DNA of 64,000 nucleotides, from positions 744,001 through 808,000 of the forward strand of contig CAXXJE010000004.1 in assembly GCA_963675055.2 (NCBI GenBank). Reading direction: 5' to 3'. Source of the stretch: PGYT01 sp963675055 (GTDB taxonomy: Bacteria > Bacteroidota > Ignavibacteria > Ignavibacteriales > Melioribacteraceae). Of the stretch, positions 17,587 through 27,634 are shown piece by piece. Numbering within the stretch: position 1 is the first letter of the stretch; the number at the start of each line of letters is the position of its first letter. The notes under the pieces are model-generated. The model saw nothing but the letters and a program-made list of their open reading frames with translations. It was not told the origin of the DNA and did no database searches. A program made the position numbers and the translations under genes.

Positions 17587-19076
17587 ATAATATGACAAAT
17601 GAAGAAATACAGGAAAAAGCCAAACTTTTACTTGAAGAATTATTGAACAGCGAAGAGCCTCTCAAACCTCGAGACAGGATGAAGATTCCTCCGCAGGCTA
17701 TGCCTCATCAGGATGAATTTGCCCGGAGACACAACCTGGACGAAGTTGCTTTAGGGTTGACAATGGAACAGGCGCGGCTTGAAGCGATGAGATGCCTTCA
17801 ATGCGTTAAGAAAACATGTGTGAATGACTGCCCGGTGTTCATTGATATCCCTGGGTTCATCAAGTATATAGCTGACGGAGATATGCAGGGAGCTGCCGAT
17901 GAAATCAAGAAGGTTAGCCTTCTTCCTTCTATTTGCGGACGTGTCTGCCCGCAGGAAACACAGTGCCAGGAGAATTGTACTGTTGGAAAAGGCCTGAAAG
18001 ATGTTGATAAAGGTGTAGCGATCGGACGACTTGAAAGATTCGTTGCAGATTGGGAGCGTGCTACCGGTAATGTAAGAATTCCTGAAGTGAAACCTGAGAC
18101 GGGTAAGAAAGTAGCAATTATCGGATCCGGACCAGCCGGACTTGTTGTTGCTGCAGATGTACGCCGGGATGGTCATCATGTTACTATCTTCGAAGCGTTT
18201 CATAAACTCGGCGGCGTAATGCGTTATGGTATTCCCGAGTTCAGACTACCGAATGAGATCATCGACCAGGAAATTAATACACTCGCAAAAATGGGAGTTG
18301 AATTCAAGACAAACTTTGTTGTTGGACGTACACGCAAGCTGATGGACCTTATTGAGAAAGACGGATACGATGCAGTATTTGTTGGCACCGGAGCAGGACT
18401 ACCAATGTTCATGGGTATTGATGGTGAGAACCTGGTTGGGGTATTCTCGGCTAACGAGTATCTTACCCGCGCTAACCTGATGCGTGCATTTGATCGTGAT
18501 AACGCTGATACTCCTATTTACAAATCCAAAAATGTTGCTGTACTCGGCGGCGGAAACGTTGCTATGGATTCTGCTAGAATGGCAGTGCGACTTGGTGCTG
18601 AGAAGGTTTATGTAGTATACAGACGTACTGAAAAAGAAATGCCTGCGAGAGTTGAAGAAGTTGCTCACGCAAAGGAAGAAGGTATCGAGTTCCTGTTCCT
18701 TCAGAATGCGAAAAATATTATCGGCGGTGATGACGGTCGTGTTAAAGCAATGGAATGTCTGCGTTATGAACTTGGCGAACCGGATGATTCAGGAAGAAGA
18801 CGCCCCGTTGTTATTCCTGATTCAGAATTTACGCTGGATGTCGATACGGTTATAGTCGCGATAGGTAACGGCAGTAATCCGCTGATCAGCCAAACGACTC
18901 CTGAACTTGAGGTGAACAAATGGGGAAATATTATCGTTGACGAGAAGCAGAAAACTTCCGTTGACCGGATCTATGCGGGCGGCGACATTGTTTTAGGAGC
19001 TGCAACTGTCATCCTCGCGATGGGCGAAGGACGCAAGGCAGCTGCTTCTATTAATGAAATGCTCGCAAATCAGTAA
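17583..19076 (+). CDS. gltA: NfnL-like / glutamate synthase small-chain-like oxidoreductase (gltA family)
   Basis: A 497-aa flavoprotein. The N-terminal ~150 residues hold eight cysteines for two [4Fe-4S] clusters (CLQCVKKTCVNDCP and ICGRVCPQETQCQENC). An FAD dinucleotide motif IIGSGPAGL follows, then a second, NADPH-type motif VLGGGNVAMD, and a final GGDIVLGAATVI segment. This is the architecture of NADPH-dependent glutamate synthase small chain and of NfnL. No glutamate synthase large subunit is nearby, and the partner is an NfnS-like gene, so electron bifurcation between NADH, NADPH and ferredoxin is favoured. The start at 17583 has GGAGG upstream and overlaps the preceding stop by ATGA. 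Confidence 0.87.
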   Translation: MNNMTNEEIQEKAKLLLEELLNSEEPLKPRDRMKIPPQAMPHQDEFARRHNLDEVALGLTMEQARLEAMRCLQCVKKTCVNDCPVFIDIPGFIKYIADGDMQGAADEIKKVSLLPSICGRVCPQETQCQENCTVGKGLKDVDKGVAIGRLERFVADWERATGNVRIPEVKPETGKKVAIIGSGPAGLVVAADVRRDGHHVTIFEAFHKLGGVMRYGIPEFRLPNEIIDQEINTLAKMGVEFKTNFVVGRTRKLMDLIEKDGYDAVFVGTGAGLPMFMGIDGENLVGVFSANEYLTRANLMRAFDRDNADTPIYKSKNVAVLGGGNVAMDSARMAVRLGAEKVYVVYRRTEKEMPARVEEVAHAKEEGIEFLFLQNAKNIIGGDDGRVKAMECLRYELGEPDDSGRRRPVVIPDSEFTLDVDTVIVAIGNGSNPLISQTTPELEVNKWGNIIVDEKQKTSVDRIYAGGDIVLGAATVILAMGEGRKAAASINEMLANQ

Positions 19077-19091
19077 ATTAATTTCACATAT

Positions 19092-19127
19092 GGAGAGGCG
19101 ATAATAAAGTTGCCTCTCCTTCTTATT
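19092..19127 (+). terminator. Rho-independent terminator after the nfn operon
   Basis: An 8-bp perfect stem, GGAGAGGC (19092-19099) and GCCTCTCC (19112-19119), with a 12-base loop and a T-rich tail (TTCTTATTT). It begins 15 bases after the stop codon. Confidence 0.75.
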
Positions 19128-19291
19128 TACTTTGCAATTGCAACAACACAATAACTTCCAGGCTCTATACACTTATCCTCCTAATCTCTCGGCTTCTGTT
19201 ATTTATTCAATGACTCATTTTTCCCTTATCCATACAATATTCGTTCGACAACTGAAAAGTCGCAAATGGCTTAACAAAAAAATTAGCGCTA

Positions 19292-19349
19292 TCATAATAA
19301 TGTAATGTTCATGTTACAATTATTACCGAGTTAGCCACATCGAGCTAAC
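19292..19349. promoter_or_regulatory. Dyad symmetries upstream of the porin-like gene
   Basis: Within the 503-bp gap after the nfn terminator there is TGTAA-N8-TTACA at 19301-19318, extended outward by AATAAT/ATTATT. A second dyad, GTTAGC-N8-GCTAAC, lies at 19330-19349. Both are about 230-280 bp upstream of the next start and could bind a dimeric regulator. The rest of the gap shows nothing else I can support. Confidence 0.3.
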
Positions 19350-19579
19350 AAGTTTCATAAATTACCACGAATAAACTCTCTTAACTTATTTATTTCATTG
19401 CTCCAAAGTTCTAAAAAGATACACCATCAGTTTTATTAATACAGGACTTAAGGAGCCAAATTAATTACAGGAATTGGAAATCAGCTTTAAACGTATCACA
19501 GGAATTTTTTGTCTTATTAAATAGAATATTATCACCTGAGCAATTTTCATTTTTTTGACTTTATCAGAAGAGATACTAT

Positions 19580-20935
19580 ATGAAATGGATTTCAAATGCA
19601 GCCTGTCTTTTTATCATGTGGTTTATACTCCAGATTGCTGCCCAATCAGGATTAGCCCAGGATATAAATCAGGATTCGTATATCAAAATCAGAAGTAAAC
19701 TACTTGAATTAAATAATAAATCTAAATTATTATTTCAGCAGAACTCTGTGTACAAACCCGGTAAGTCGTCTGTAAGGAATAAAACTGACTCTTTACTAAT
19801 AGAACTTATACAGGAATTAAATGCTCTGGATCAAAGAATTGAAAAATTCCTGGAAGACAAAAAAATCAATAGTTCCGATCTGCAGCATCCGTTTATCAAA
19901 CCTGCGAGTCTGCAAAATGAAACAGCGTATTTGTTTGATAACAATAAGGATTACACAATCGGCAGACCAAAGGAGAATGAGAACAACAATGAAAATATTG
20001 AATCAGGCAGTACTTTGATTGATGATCTCAAACATGAATTGAATATCTCCGGATTCTTTGATGTTGCCAAAAGAATTAATACTTCAGGTGAACTGAGTAA
20101 TATCAATTACGGACAGTTTGAACTCAACTTATCAAAGAGTTTCTCAAACCGAATTAACATCCAGGGTGCTATCGCATATAATTCGGAGGAAGGAACATTT
20201 GAAATTGGAGCAGGAATTGTTGATTTTCAGTTGAAGCACGATTCGGGACAGAATAAGGCTTTAATGAAAAATACCGGGTTATGCCTCGGTCAGTTCGATG
20301 TGCCGTTCGGTATCGACTACCTTTGCATCGCTTCTCCCTATCGTAAACTGGTAACAGCCCCTTTGGCAAATCAGAAATCCATAGACGGATTAAACAGTTT
20401 TGGTGCCGTATTCTATGGCGAGACAAATTTTTTCAACTTTAAATTTATCGGTATCGACGGATTTTCCGAAAACTCCGCCGCACTTGGAGGCAGATTGGGA
20501 GTTAATAATTTGGGTAATATAGAAATTGGCGCTTCATATTTAAGTAATTTTACCAAACCAAATTCTGTTAATGCAAGAGTTTATGGGTTCGACTTGCAAG
20601 TTTGCTGCAAATCACTAGACATCAAGGGAGAATTCATTCAGTCTGAAGGAATTCTTAAAGGAGAAATCTCTGAATCAATAATTGGGGAGAGTCACAAAGG
20701 CTACTATATACAGGGCGTAAACGATTTTTACAAAATGCTTTCATTCCCTGTTTTTATGTCATTAAGATACGGCAAGTGGATATCTGCCCGCCATAACAGC
20801 ATCAACAGGTTAACTACGGGGATTGGATATGTATTTAATGAGGCTCTTGAAGCCAGGATGGAACATCTACTGCAAAAAGAAGATTTTACCAAATCCACCA
20901 ATACCATAACTTTTCAGTTAGTGGCAATTTTCTGA
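19580..20935 (+). CDS. Putative outer-membrane porin-like protein with N-terminal helical segment
   Basis: A 451-aa exported protein with a signal peptide ending near QSGLAQ. Residues ~30-100 are polar and helical (a likely short coiled coil). From ~150 on, alternating strands follow, with LGQFDVPFGIDYLCIASPYR resembling OprP/Maf-like porins, and a C-terminal Phe as expected for BAM-dependent barrels. AGAAGAGA lies about eight bases upstream of the start. It is monocistronic between a terminator and a convergent GH13 gene. Porin-like architecture is well supported; the solute is unknown. Confidence 0.65.
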   Translation: MKWISNAACLFIMWFILQIAAQSGLAQDINQDSYIKIRSKLLELNNKSKLLFQQNSVYKPGKSSVRNKTDSLLIELIQELNALDQRIEKFLEDKKINSSDLQHPFIKPASLQNETAYLFDNNKDYTIGRPKENENNNENIESGSTLIDDLKHELNISGFFDVAKRINTSGELSNINYGQFELNLSKSFSNRINIQGAIAYNSEEGTFEIGAGIVDFQLKHDSGQNKALMKNTGLCLGQFDVPFGIDYLCIASPYRKLVTAPLANQKSIDGLNSFGAVFYGETNFFNFKFIGIDGFSENSAALGGRLGVNNLGNIEIGASYLSNFTKPNSVNARVYGFDLQVCCKSLDIKGEFIQSEGILKGEISESIIGESHKGYYIQGVNDFYKMLSFPVFMSLRYGKWISARHNSINRLTTGIGYVFNEALEARMEHLLQKEDFTKSTNTITFQLVAIF

Positions 20936-21141
20936 TAATCAAACGAAAGTGATGAAATCCATTTCCGGGCAGCGAATATTCTGAACAGAATCACTAAAAG
21001 TTTCCATTACCCGAATAGTCTATTCATGCTCACCCTATACTTGAATCCGCCATTCAGGTATCATCAAGGAGTTATACTACCTTCCAGGTCGATACACATT
21101 AGATCCCTTCACAAAGCCTGCTTTATGGTGCGGTTATTTTC

Positions 21142-24100
21142 TCACTTCCCCAACAAGATATTTCTGAGTTTCTCCATTTTATACTCGGACTTCTCAGAAG
21201 AGTCTTTTATGTACTGCCCTACAATATTTATATTCTTGATAAATTGTACTGATTTGTCACCTGATACTATCATTTCACTTGAGTCATCCTTTTCGCCTTG
21301 TTTATCAATCTGAAGTAACGAGAAATAATTAATAAGTGAAATACTCAACAGCCAGTCGGTCAATTCTTCAAAACGTTCCTTGCTGTAATAAACAACATTC
21401 TTATATTCATTTACAAGCAGGAATGATTTAACCAGATCGCTTGCAAACAATTTTTCAACGAGATTACCCTTTATCTTCGCAACAAATTCAACAACATCTT
21501 TTTTACTATCCAGATCAAAAATATTTTCCGGACCCTTTTCAGTATCAAACAGTCTGTCACTGAAATTCAGCAGTATATTTATAAGCTGCAGTTCCCTGTT
21601 AACTCCTTCATCACCTCTTCCCAGTCTTTTTAGAATTTTCTTAACGGGTGTAAAGAGAAGTGTCTCATCAATAATACTTATTTCTTTATCTCCGGATGCG
21701 AATAGTTTGTGCAGTTCCATCAGCACTATATGATTCAACAGCACCAGGAAGTTTTCTTTATAGTTAGCTTCCTCGCTCACAATTATTGATCTGTTAAGTT
21801 CAGTATACTCAACATGAGACGCAGGTGAAAAATTAAGAATCAACGAGAGATTTATATTTTTAATCTGTTCAAGTTTTTTCGAAAAATCTAAAGAAGCGTC
21901 TTGCTTACCAATCTTACTGCTCTGAACTTCTGCAATTTGTTCAGCAAGGTGATTGAATTTTTCACAAACTACTTTAAGTTCTTCATCGATCGGCCTGTCT
22001 TCATCAATATCCGATATAAGGTGATCGATAAGTTGGGCAACATCCTTGCCTCTGAAAATACTTTCGAATGCTTCATAAACAGGTGCCAGCTTAATTTCTC
22101 TAACTGCGTCATCAATATCAGGAACTCCCTGTCCATGCAGGCGATGATAAAGATCTTCAAAATCTCCTGTTGCATCGAAGACTTCACTGAATCCAACTAA
22201 AACTTTGTATTTGAATTCCTCGAGATGAACATAGTAACCACCGGTTACCATATCAGATCCTTTTATAAGGTATTCAAGATTCGTAATGCTGTCACGGCAT
22301 TTATAGAAGTATTTATCATCCCCCTTGATACCGAGGGCATCCATAATAGTAACTGACTTTTGTGTTCTTCCATCCCCTTTATTCACAAGTTTAGGAGTCG
22401 ATACATTTATCTTACCGTAAGCGGTATCATATTTATTATTAAACAGTACAAGAGCTTTTTCATGTTCGAATGAATTCGTAAACGCGAATACATTCTCATT
22501 TATATTTCCATATTCATCAATGCAATCGTAAAACCAGAAATTCTCAACCTCGGCAAAGAGGTAGCGCATTGAAGTCAAAGGGAATATCTCCTTTTCATGC
22601 CGCTCAACCAGCCAGCCTTTAGGTTCCTCGTTGTAATAAGCACGCTTATATTCCATGCCGTACTTTTCGGTGAATCCTTCAATCTGCCCGTGAGCAAACA
22701 TCGGCAGTCCGGGTAAAGTAATCATAAGAACAAGCACACCGAAGTATTTATCATCCGTTCCGAACTGTTTGATGGCGGTTTCCTCGTCCGGATTACTCAT
22801 AAAGTTCACATACCGTTTCAATATTTCCGGCTCGAATTCAAGTGTATTCGTAATAAGATCTCTATACTTATCGTTTTCTTCCTTCATCATCATATGCATG
22901 AACGCTGAATTATAAACCCTGTGCATGCCGAGTGAACGAACGAAGTAGCCTTCCATCAGCCAGAAAGCTTCAGCAAGAAGAAGTGTTTCCGGCATTTCCC
23001 TGTTAATTCTGTCAACAACCTCGCGCCAGAATTCCTCGGGGAAAAGTTCATCGAATTGTTCCCGGGTTAATGCATGGTCTACGCGGGATGGAATATCGCC
23101 ACCCATTCCCGGCTGCGGATACCATAACCTGGAGAAATGCCGCTTTGTTAGAGTCATTGCAGCGTCGAACCGTATTATGGAGAACTTACGAGCAACATCG
23201 AATATTTTCTGTATGACAGCCTCGCGTACTTCCTTTTTTAACATGTCAAGCTGGGCTGTGTCATTCCACGGCATACTCGTACCGTCGTTGCCATGATAAA
23301 AATATCGAACATCTCCTGTTCTTGAATCGATACGTTGAAACACAACAGAAGCATCGGAATGATTGTAGTAGCCATCCTCAATTCTAACCTGTATGTGCGG
23401 ATCCTCAGAGAGATCCTCGCCGGTAAACTTGTAATTAGCAAAAGGCGGATGTTCCGATTGGATAAAATAATCAGGATGGTTTATAACCCAATCCGAATGA
23501 ATACCGGTATGATTGGGAACCATGTCGCTGGCGAGCCTTAGTCCTCTTGCTTTAGCGCGTTCATTCAAGTTATTGTAAGCATCTTCGCCGCCGATATCCC
23601 AGGCAATTGCATAATCGTATAATGAATAAGCTGACGCCACGGCATCAATATTACCCATAATATGTTTAATTCGTTTTGATGCAGAACTTCTTTCCCAGAT
23701 GCCTATTAGCCATAAGCCGGTGAAATTCCATTTAACTAATAAATCCAGTTCCTCGGCGGGGACCTGATCCAGTTTCTTAATTTCCCTGCCGTATTTTTTA
23801 GAAAGCTGATCCAGCCACACATATACATTCTTAGCTATCAGCACCACGCTTGGCATCCAGTGAATATCCTTGGTGAACTTTTCAGGCTCATCATAATCCT
23901 TCTCAATATCTTTAGCATAATTGTACATAGACTTGCCGATGATCAGATTATCCGCTCCGGCGGGAATGCCTTTATAAACCGGTGCGATAGTCGGAGGGGC
24001 ACCACCGCCTCCGAAACTTTCGAACTTTATATCCTCTTTCATCAGGTCTTTACCGGAAAGCAGCCTGTTTGTAAAATAATCTTTAAGGATAACTCCCCAT

Positions 24101-24840
24101 TTAACTCTGATAAATTCCAACTGATCCCATAGGCTGTCTGGATTAGTAGCAATAGGGGCTTTAATAAAACTAAACAAATCCTGGTTATCCGGTCCGAAAG
24201 GCTTCTGTGATTGGAAAAACTTATCGAGATTATCAATAACAGATTTGTACAACATCGAATCGGTAAAATAACTCTCATCGAATAACAGTTTCATCCTGCT
24301 GTTTGCCGGATTAAAATTCGCGATATGCAGGAGCACCAGTTCTTCAAGAGTAATTTCAATATTCTTCCTCGATTCTGTGTCACCCGATAAGTAATCATCA
24401 GCTTTAACTTTGCCTGTATAAACCTCAGACGGCGGGAACAATTCAACAAATTCTTTCAGGAATCCGAAGACTTTATCATCGCCGAGTCGCTCTTTTAAAT
24501 TCTGCAGAGCGTTTCCGAACACACCCGGATTTTCAGATTCTTCATATAGCCTGAAAACGTAGTGATAGATCTCATCTATCAATCCGATTGCGTTAACTTC
24601 ACCGTACCTTAGGTGCTGCGACTTATCATGAGCTTCGTTAAATGCATCAACAAATTTCCTAACGGCTTTAAAGTCAGCCAGAATCACGTTACCGCTCACA
24701 GTAAACAAGGATAAATCAAACTTGTATCTCTCTCTGAGTTTGCCCGCTATGTGAAATTCATTCCTGCCGTGAAAAGTAAGTTGTCTCTCCCCTGCATTCA
24801 AAAGATCTGATTCGAGTTTCAGTAGCATTAAATCCCTCAT
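21142..24840 (-). CDS. Giant GH13 (alpha-amylase family) glycosidase or transglycosylase with long flanking regions
   Basis: A 1232-aa protein with no signal peptide. The GH13 core is at about 370-800: region I MVPNHTG (~440), region II IIRFDAA with the nucleophile Asp (~556), region III LLAEAFW with the acid/base Glu (~622), and region IV FMSNPDEETA with the stabilising Asp (~683). Region IV has SNPDEE where NHD is usual. Before the core are ~340 residues of helical unknown sequence, and after it ~400 residues without a recognised carbohydrate-binding module. A cytosolic enzyme on glycogen, maltodextrin or trehalose-like glucans is likely. No glycogen genes are adjacent, so specificity is open. 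It is divergent from mutS. Confidence 0.82.
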   Translation of the reverse strand: MRDLMLLKLESDLLNAGERQLTFHGRNEFHIAGKLRERYKFDLSLFTVSGNVILADFKAVRKFVDAFNEAHDKSQHLRYGEVNAIGLIDEIYHYVFRLYEESENPGVFGNALQNLKERLGDDKVFGFLKEFVELFPPSEVYTGKVKADDYLSGDTESRKNIEITLEELVLLHIANFNPANSRMKLLFDESYFTDSMLYKSVIDNLDKFFQSQKPFGPDNQDLFSFIKAPIATNPDSLWDQLEFIRVKWGVILKDYFTNRLLSGKDLMKEDIKFESFGGGGAPPTIAPVYKGIPAGADNLIIGKSMYNYAKDIEKDYDEPEKFTKDIHWMPSVVLIAKNVYVWLDQLSKKYGREIKKLDQVPAEELDLLVKWNFTGLWLIGIWERSSASKRIKHIMGNIDAVASAYSLYDYAIAWDIGGEDAYNNLNERAKARGLRLASDMVPNHTGIHSDWVINHPDYFIQSEHPPFANYKFTGEDLSEDPHIQVRIEDGYYNHSDASVVFQRIDSRTGDVRYFYHGNDGTSMPWNDTAQLDMLKKEVREAVIQKIFDVARKFSIIRFDAAMTLTKRHFSRLWYPQPGMGGDIPSRVDHALTREQFDELFPEEFWREVVDRINREMPETLLLAEAFWLMEGYFVRSLGMHRVYNSAFMHMMMKEENDKYRDLITNTLEFEPEILKRYVNFMSNPDEETAIKQFGTDDKYFGVLVLMITLPGLPMFAHGQIEGFTEKYGMEYKRAYYNEEPKGWLVERHEKEIFPLTSMRYLFAEVENFWFYDCIDEYGNINENVFAFTNSFEHEKALVLFNNKYDTAYGKINVSTPKLVNKGDGRTQKSVTIMDALGIKGDDKYFYKCRDSITNLEYLIKGSDMVTGGYYVHLEEFKYKVLVGFSEVFDATGDFEDLYHRLHGQGVPDIDDAVREIKLAPVYEAFESIFRGKDVAQLIDHLISDIDEDRPIDEELKVVCEKFNHLAEQIAEVQSSKIGKQDASLDFSKKLEQIKNINLSLILNFSPASHVEYTELNRSIIVSEEANYKENFLVLLNHIVLMELHKLFASGDKEISIIDETLLFTPVKKILKRLGRGDEGVNRELQLINILLNFSDRLFDTEKGPENIFDLDSKKDVVEFVAKIKGNLVEKLFASDLVKSFLLVNEYKNVVYYSKERFEELTDWLLSISLINYFSLLQIDKQGEKDDSSEMIVSGDKSVQFIKNINIVGQYIKDSSEKSEYKMEKLRNILLGK

Positions 24841-25027
24841 GAATTGATTTGAGTCTAAAAATTACCTTTAGTGAATATACCACTTTTATACTAAATGAAT
24901 AAATGAGTATACAAATAATTGAAAACATAATCTAACCGGCGAATTAAATAGGATATTCACTGTTGTTTAAATTGAATTTAGGAATACATAGAGGTATATT
25001 TTCAATCCGAATTTAAGAGCATTGGTA

Positions 25028-27634
25028 ATGGCAGAAACACCTTTAATGACGCAGTTTTTCAAGATCAAGGACCAGCATCCGGATACGATACTATTATTCC
25101 GGGTCGGTGATTTTTTCGAGACATTCGATGAGGATGCGAAAACTGCTTCGAAAGTACTCGGTATTACACTTACGAAAAGAGCCAATGGCAAAGCCGGTGA
25201 AGTCCCGCTAGCAGGATTCCCGCATCATGCTATTGATTCGTATCTGCCTAAACTGGTTCGTGCCGGATTCAGGGTGGCTGTCTGCGAACAGGTTGAGAAT
25301 CCAAAATTCGCAAAGGGTATTGTTAAACGAGAAGTTGTTGAGGTAGTTACACCCGGTGCGGCGATGTCCGATAAACTTCTTGATCATAAGAAGAACAATT
25401 ATATCGCCGCTGTGTTTCTGCATGATGAAATTGCCGGAATTGCTTTTTCCGATGTCTCAACAGGTGAGTTTTTCTGTTATGAAATTCGTGAGACTGATTT
25501 AAGATCTCAGATTGAACATATCAATCCTACTGAGATACTTGTATCCAAACGGCAGAAGAATGTACTTGAACCGGCAATCAATCAACTTAATTCCAATATT
25601 AGAATTACCAAGGTCGACGACTGGATATACACCTACGACTTCGGGAAAGATATTCTTCTTGAACATTTCAACACCAAGACTCTTAAAGGCTTCGGTATTG
25701 AAAATATGAATGACGGATTAATTTCAGCCGGAGTTGTACTCCATTATCTAAAGGAAACACAGAAAGCCGGACTATCGCATATAAACAAGATTGCCGTTTA
25801 TAATCCTTCAGATTATATGATGCTTGATTTTTCTACCAAGCGTAATCTGGAAATAACTTTTACAATTCAGGACGGCGCTCGTGAAGGCTCACTGATATCA
25901 ATTCTGGATAAAACTGAAACAGCTATGGGCGGAAGGCTTCTTAAGAAATGGATATCCGCTCCGCTGCGCAAAGTGGAACCGATTCTTCAGCGTCAGGAAT
26001 GCATAGCTGAATTTAAATCAAATAAAGTACTCAGGAAAAATATCCAGAACGAGTTAAAAGAAATCGGCGATCTTGAAAGGTTGATATCACGTGTGTGTAC
26101 AGGACGTGCAAATCCCCGTGAAATTGTCGGGATCAAGTCATCCCTTAAAAAAATACCTCTGATCAAGCAACTTCTTGATCAGGCGAAAACCAAAACTCTT
26201 AACACAATTAATGACAGCTTGAATGAACTTCAGGACATTGTTGAAAAGCTTGAACTATCTATCAGTGATAATCCTCCGCTTAATATAAGTGAAGGCGGGA
26301 TTATTCGAGAAGCCTTCAGTCCCGAGCTTGATGAACTCAGAAATCTGTCCAAGAATGCTAAGAACTGGATTGCGAACCTTCAGAAAACCGAGCGTGAACG
26401 TGCAGGCATTCCTTCACTTAAAGTCGGATTCAATAGAGTATTCGGCTATTACATCGAGATCAGCAATACACATAAATCGAAGGTGCCGGAAAACTATATA
26501 CGTAAGCAGACGCTGGTAAACAGCGAAAGATATATTACTCCGGAACTCAAGGATTACGAGGATAAAATTCTTAATGCGCAGGAAAACATTTCAAGTCTGG
26601 AATACGAACTCTTCAACCAGATAAGGATGGAAGTTGCAGCGCATACTGAAGATATACAGGAAAACGCACGACTAATAGCTATGCTCGATTGTTACCTCTC
26701 GTTTGCCGATTGCGCCGAAAGTTACAATTATGTCCAACCGGTTATTGATGATTCAAACGAATTGATTATCACTAAGGGACGACATCCTGTTGTTGAACAA
26801 ATACTTCCCCCGGGAGAAAAGTTTACTCCGAATGATTGCGAACTCTCGAACGACGATACGCAAATAATAATTTTAACCGGTCCCAACATGGCCGGTAAAT
26901 CAGTATACCTTAGACAGATTGGTCTCATCGTACTTCTTGCACAGATAGGATCGTTCGTACCGGCAAAGGAAGCAAAAGTAGGACTCGTTGACAGGATTTA
27001 TACAAGAGTCGGCGCCAGCGATAATATTTCCGCTGGTGAAAGTACGTTTCTCGTTGAGATGCAGGAAGCCGCGAATATACTCAACAACGCCACCAATAAA
27101 AGCCTGATACTGCTTGATGAAATCGGTCGCGGTACGAGTACGTTCGACGGGATTTCAATTGCCTGGTCAATCACGGAATTTCTGCATGATAATCCCGCAT
27201 TGTCGGCAAAGACATTATTCGCAACACATTACCATGAACTGAATGAAATGGCAACATTGTTCCAGCGGATTAAAAACTTCAAAGTTGAAGTCAGGGAGTA
27301 TGACGACAAGGTTATCTTCCTGCATAAAGTTACTCCGGGCGGAGCCGATCACAGTTATGGAATTCAGGTAGCGCAAATGGCGGGGCTTCCCCTTTTCGTA
27401 ACCAATCGCGCAAAGGAAGTTCTTGAGAATCTTGAGGGTAAAGAACTAACTCCATACGAAGTAAAGAAGGCGCGTCTCGCGAAAATCAAACATGAGGATC
27501 AATTGCAGATCAATATGTTCGAGATAAAAGATGACAAACTTCGTAAAGAATTAACTGATATGGAATTAGATAACATAACTCCGATTGAAGCACTAAACCG
27601 GCTTAACGAATTAAAGAAAAAGGCAAATGACTGA
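25028..27634 (+). CDS. mutS: DNA mismatch repair protein MutS
   Basis: An 868-aa MutS1. The N-terminal mismatch-recognition domain carries the Phe-x-Glu wedge (VGDFFETF). The C-terminal ABC-type ATPase has Walker A TGPNMAGKS (~617), the signature region LLDEIGRGTSTFDG and the H-loop FATHYHEL. A C-terminal dimerisation tail follows. It recognises mismatches in newly replicated DNA. ATG at 25028 is preferred; a TTG two codons upstream is possible. The stop overlaps the next ATG by one base (TGATG), which puts the DUF1684 lipoprotein in the same transcript. mutL is not in the window. Confidence 0.97.
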   Translation: MAETPLMTQFFKIKDQHPDTILLFRVGDFFETFDEDAKTASKVLGITLTKRANGKAGEVPLAGFPHHAIDSYLPKLVRAGFRVAVCEQVENPKFAKGIVKREVVEVVTPGAAMSDKLLDHKKNNYIAAVFLHDEIAGIAFSDVSTGEFFCYEIRETDLRSQIEHINPTEILVSKRQKNVLEPAINQLNSNIRITKVDDWIYTYDFGKDILLEHFNTKTLKGFGIENMNDGLISAGVVLHYLKETQKAGLSHINKIAVYNPSDYMMLDFSTKRNLEITFTIQDGAREGSLISILDKTETAMGGRLLKKWISAPLRKVEPILQRQECIAEFKSNKVLRKNIQNELKEIGDLERLISRVCTGRANPREIVGIKSSLKKIPLIKQLLDQAKTKTLNTINDSLNELQDIVEKLELSISDNPPLNISEGGIIREAFSPELDELRNLSKNAKNWIANLQKTERERAGIPSLKVGFNRVFGYYIEISNTHKSKVPENYIRKQTLVNSERYITPELKDYEDKILNAQENISSLEYELFNQIRMEVAAHTEDIQENARLIAMLDCYLSFADCAESYNYVQPVIDDSNELIITKGRHPVVEQILPPGEKFTPNDCELSNDDTQIIILTGPNMAGKSVYLRQIGLIVLLAQIGSFVPAKEAKVGLVDRIYTRVGASDNISAGESTFLVEMQEAANILNNATNKSLILLDEIGRGTSTFDGISIAWSITEFLHDNPALSAKTLFATHYHELNEMATLFQRIKNFKVEVREYDDKVIFLHKVTPGGADHSYGIQVAQMAGLPLFVTNRAKEVLENLEGKELTPYEVKKARLAKIKHEDQLQINMFEIKDDKLRKELTDMELDNITPIEALNRLNELKKKAND

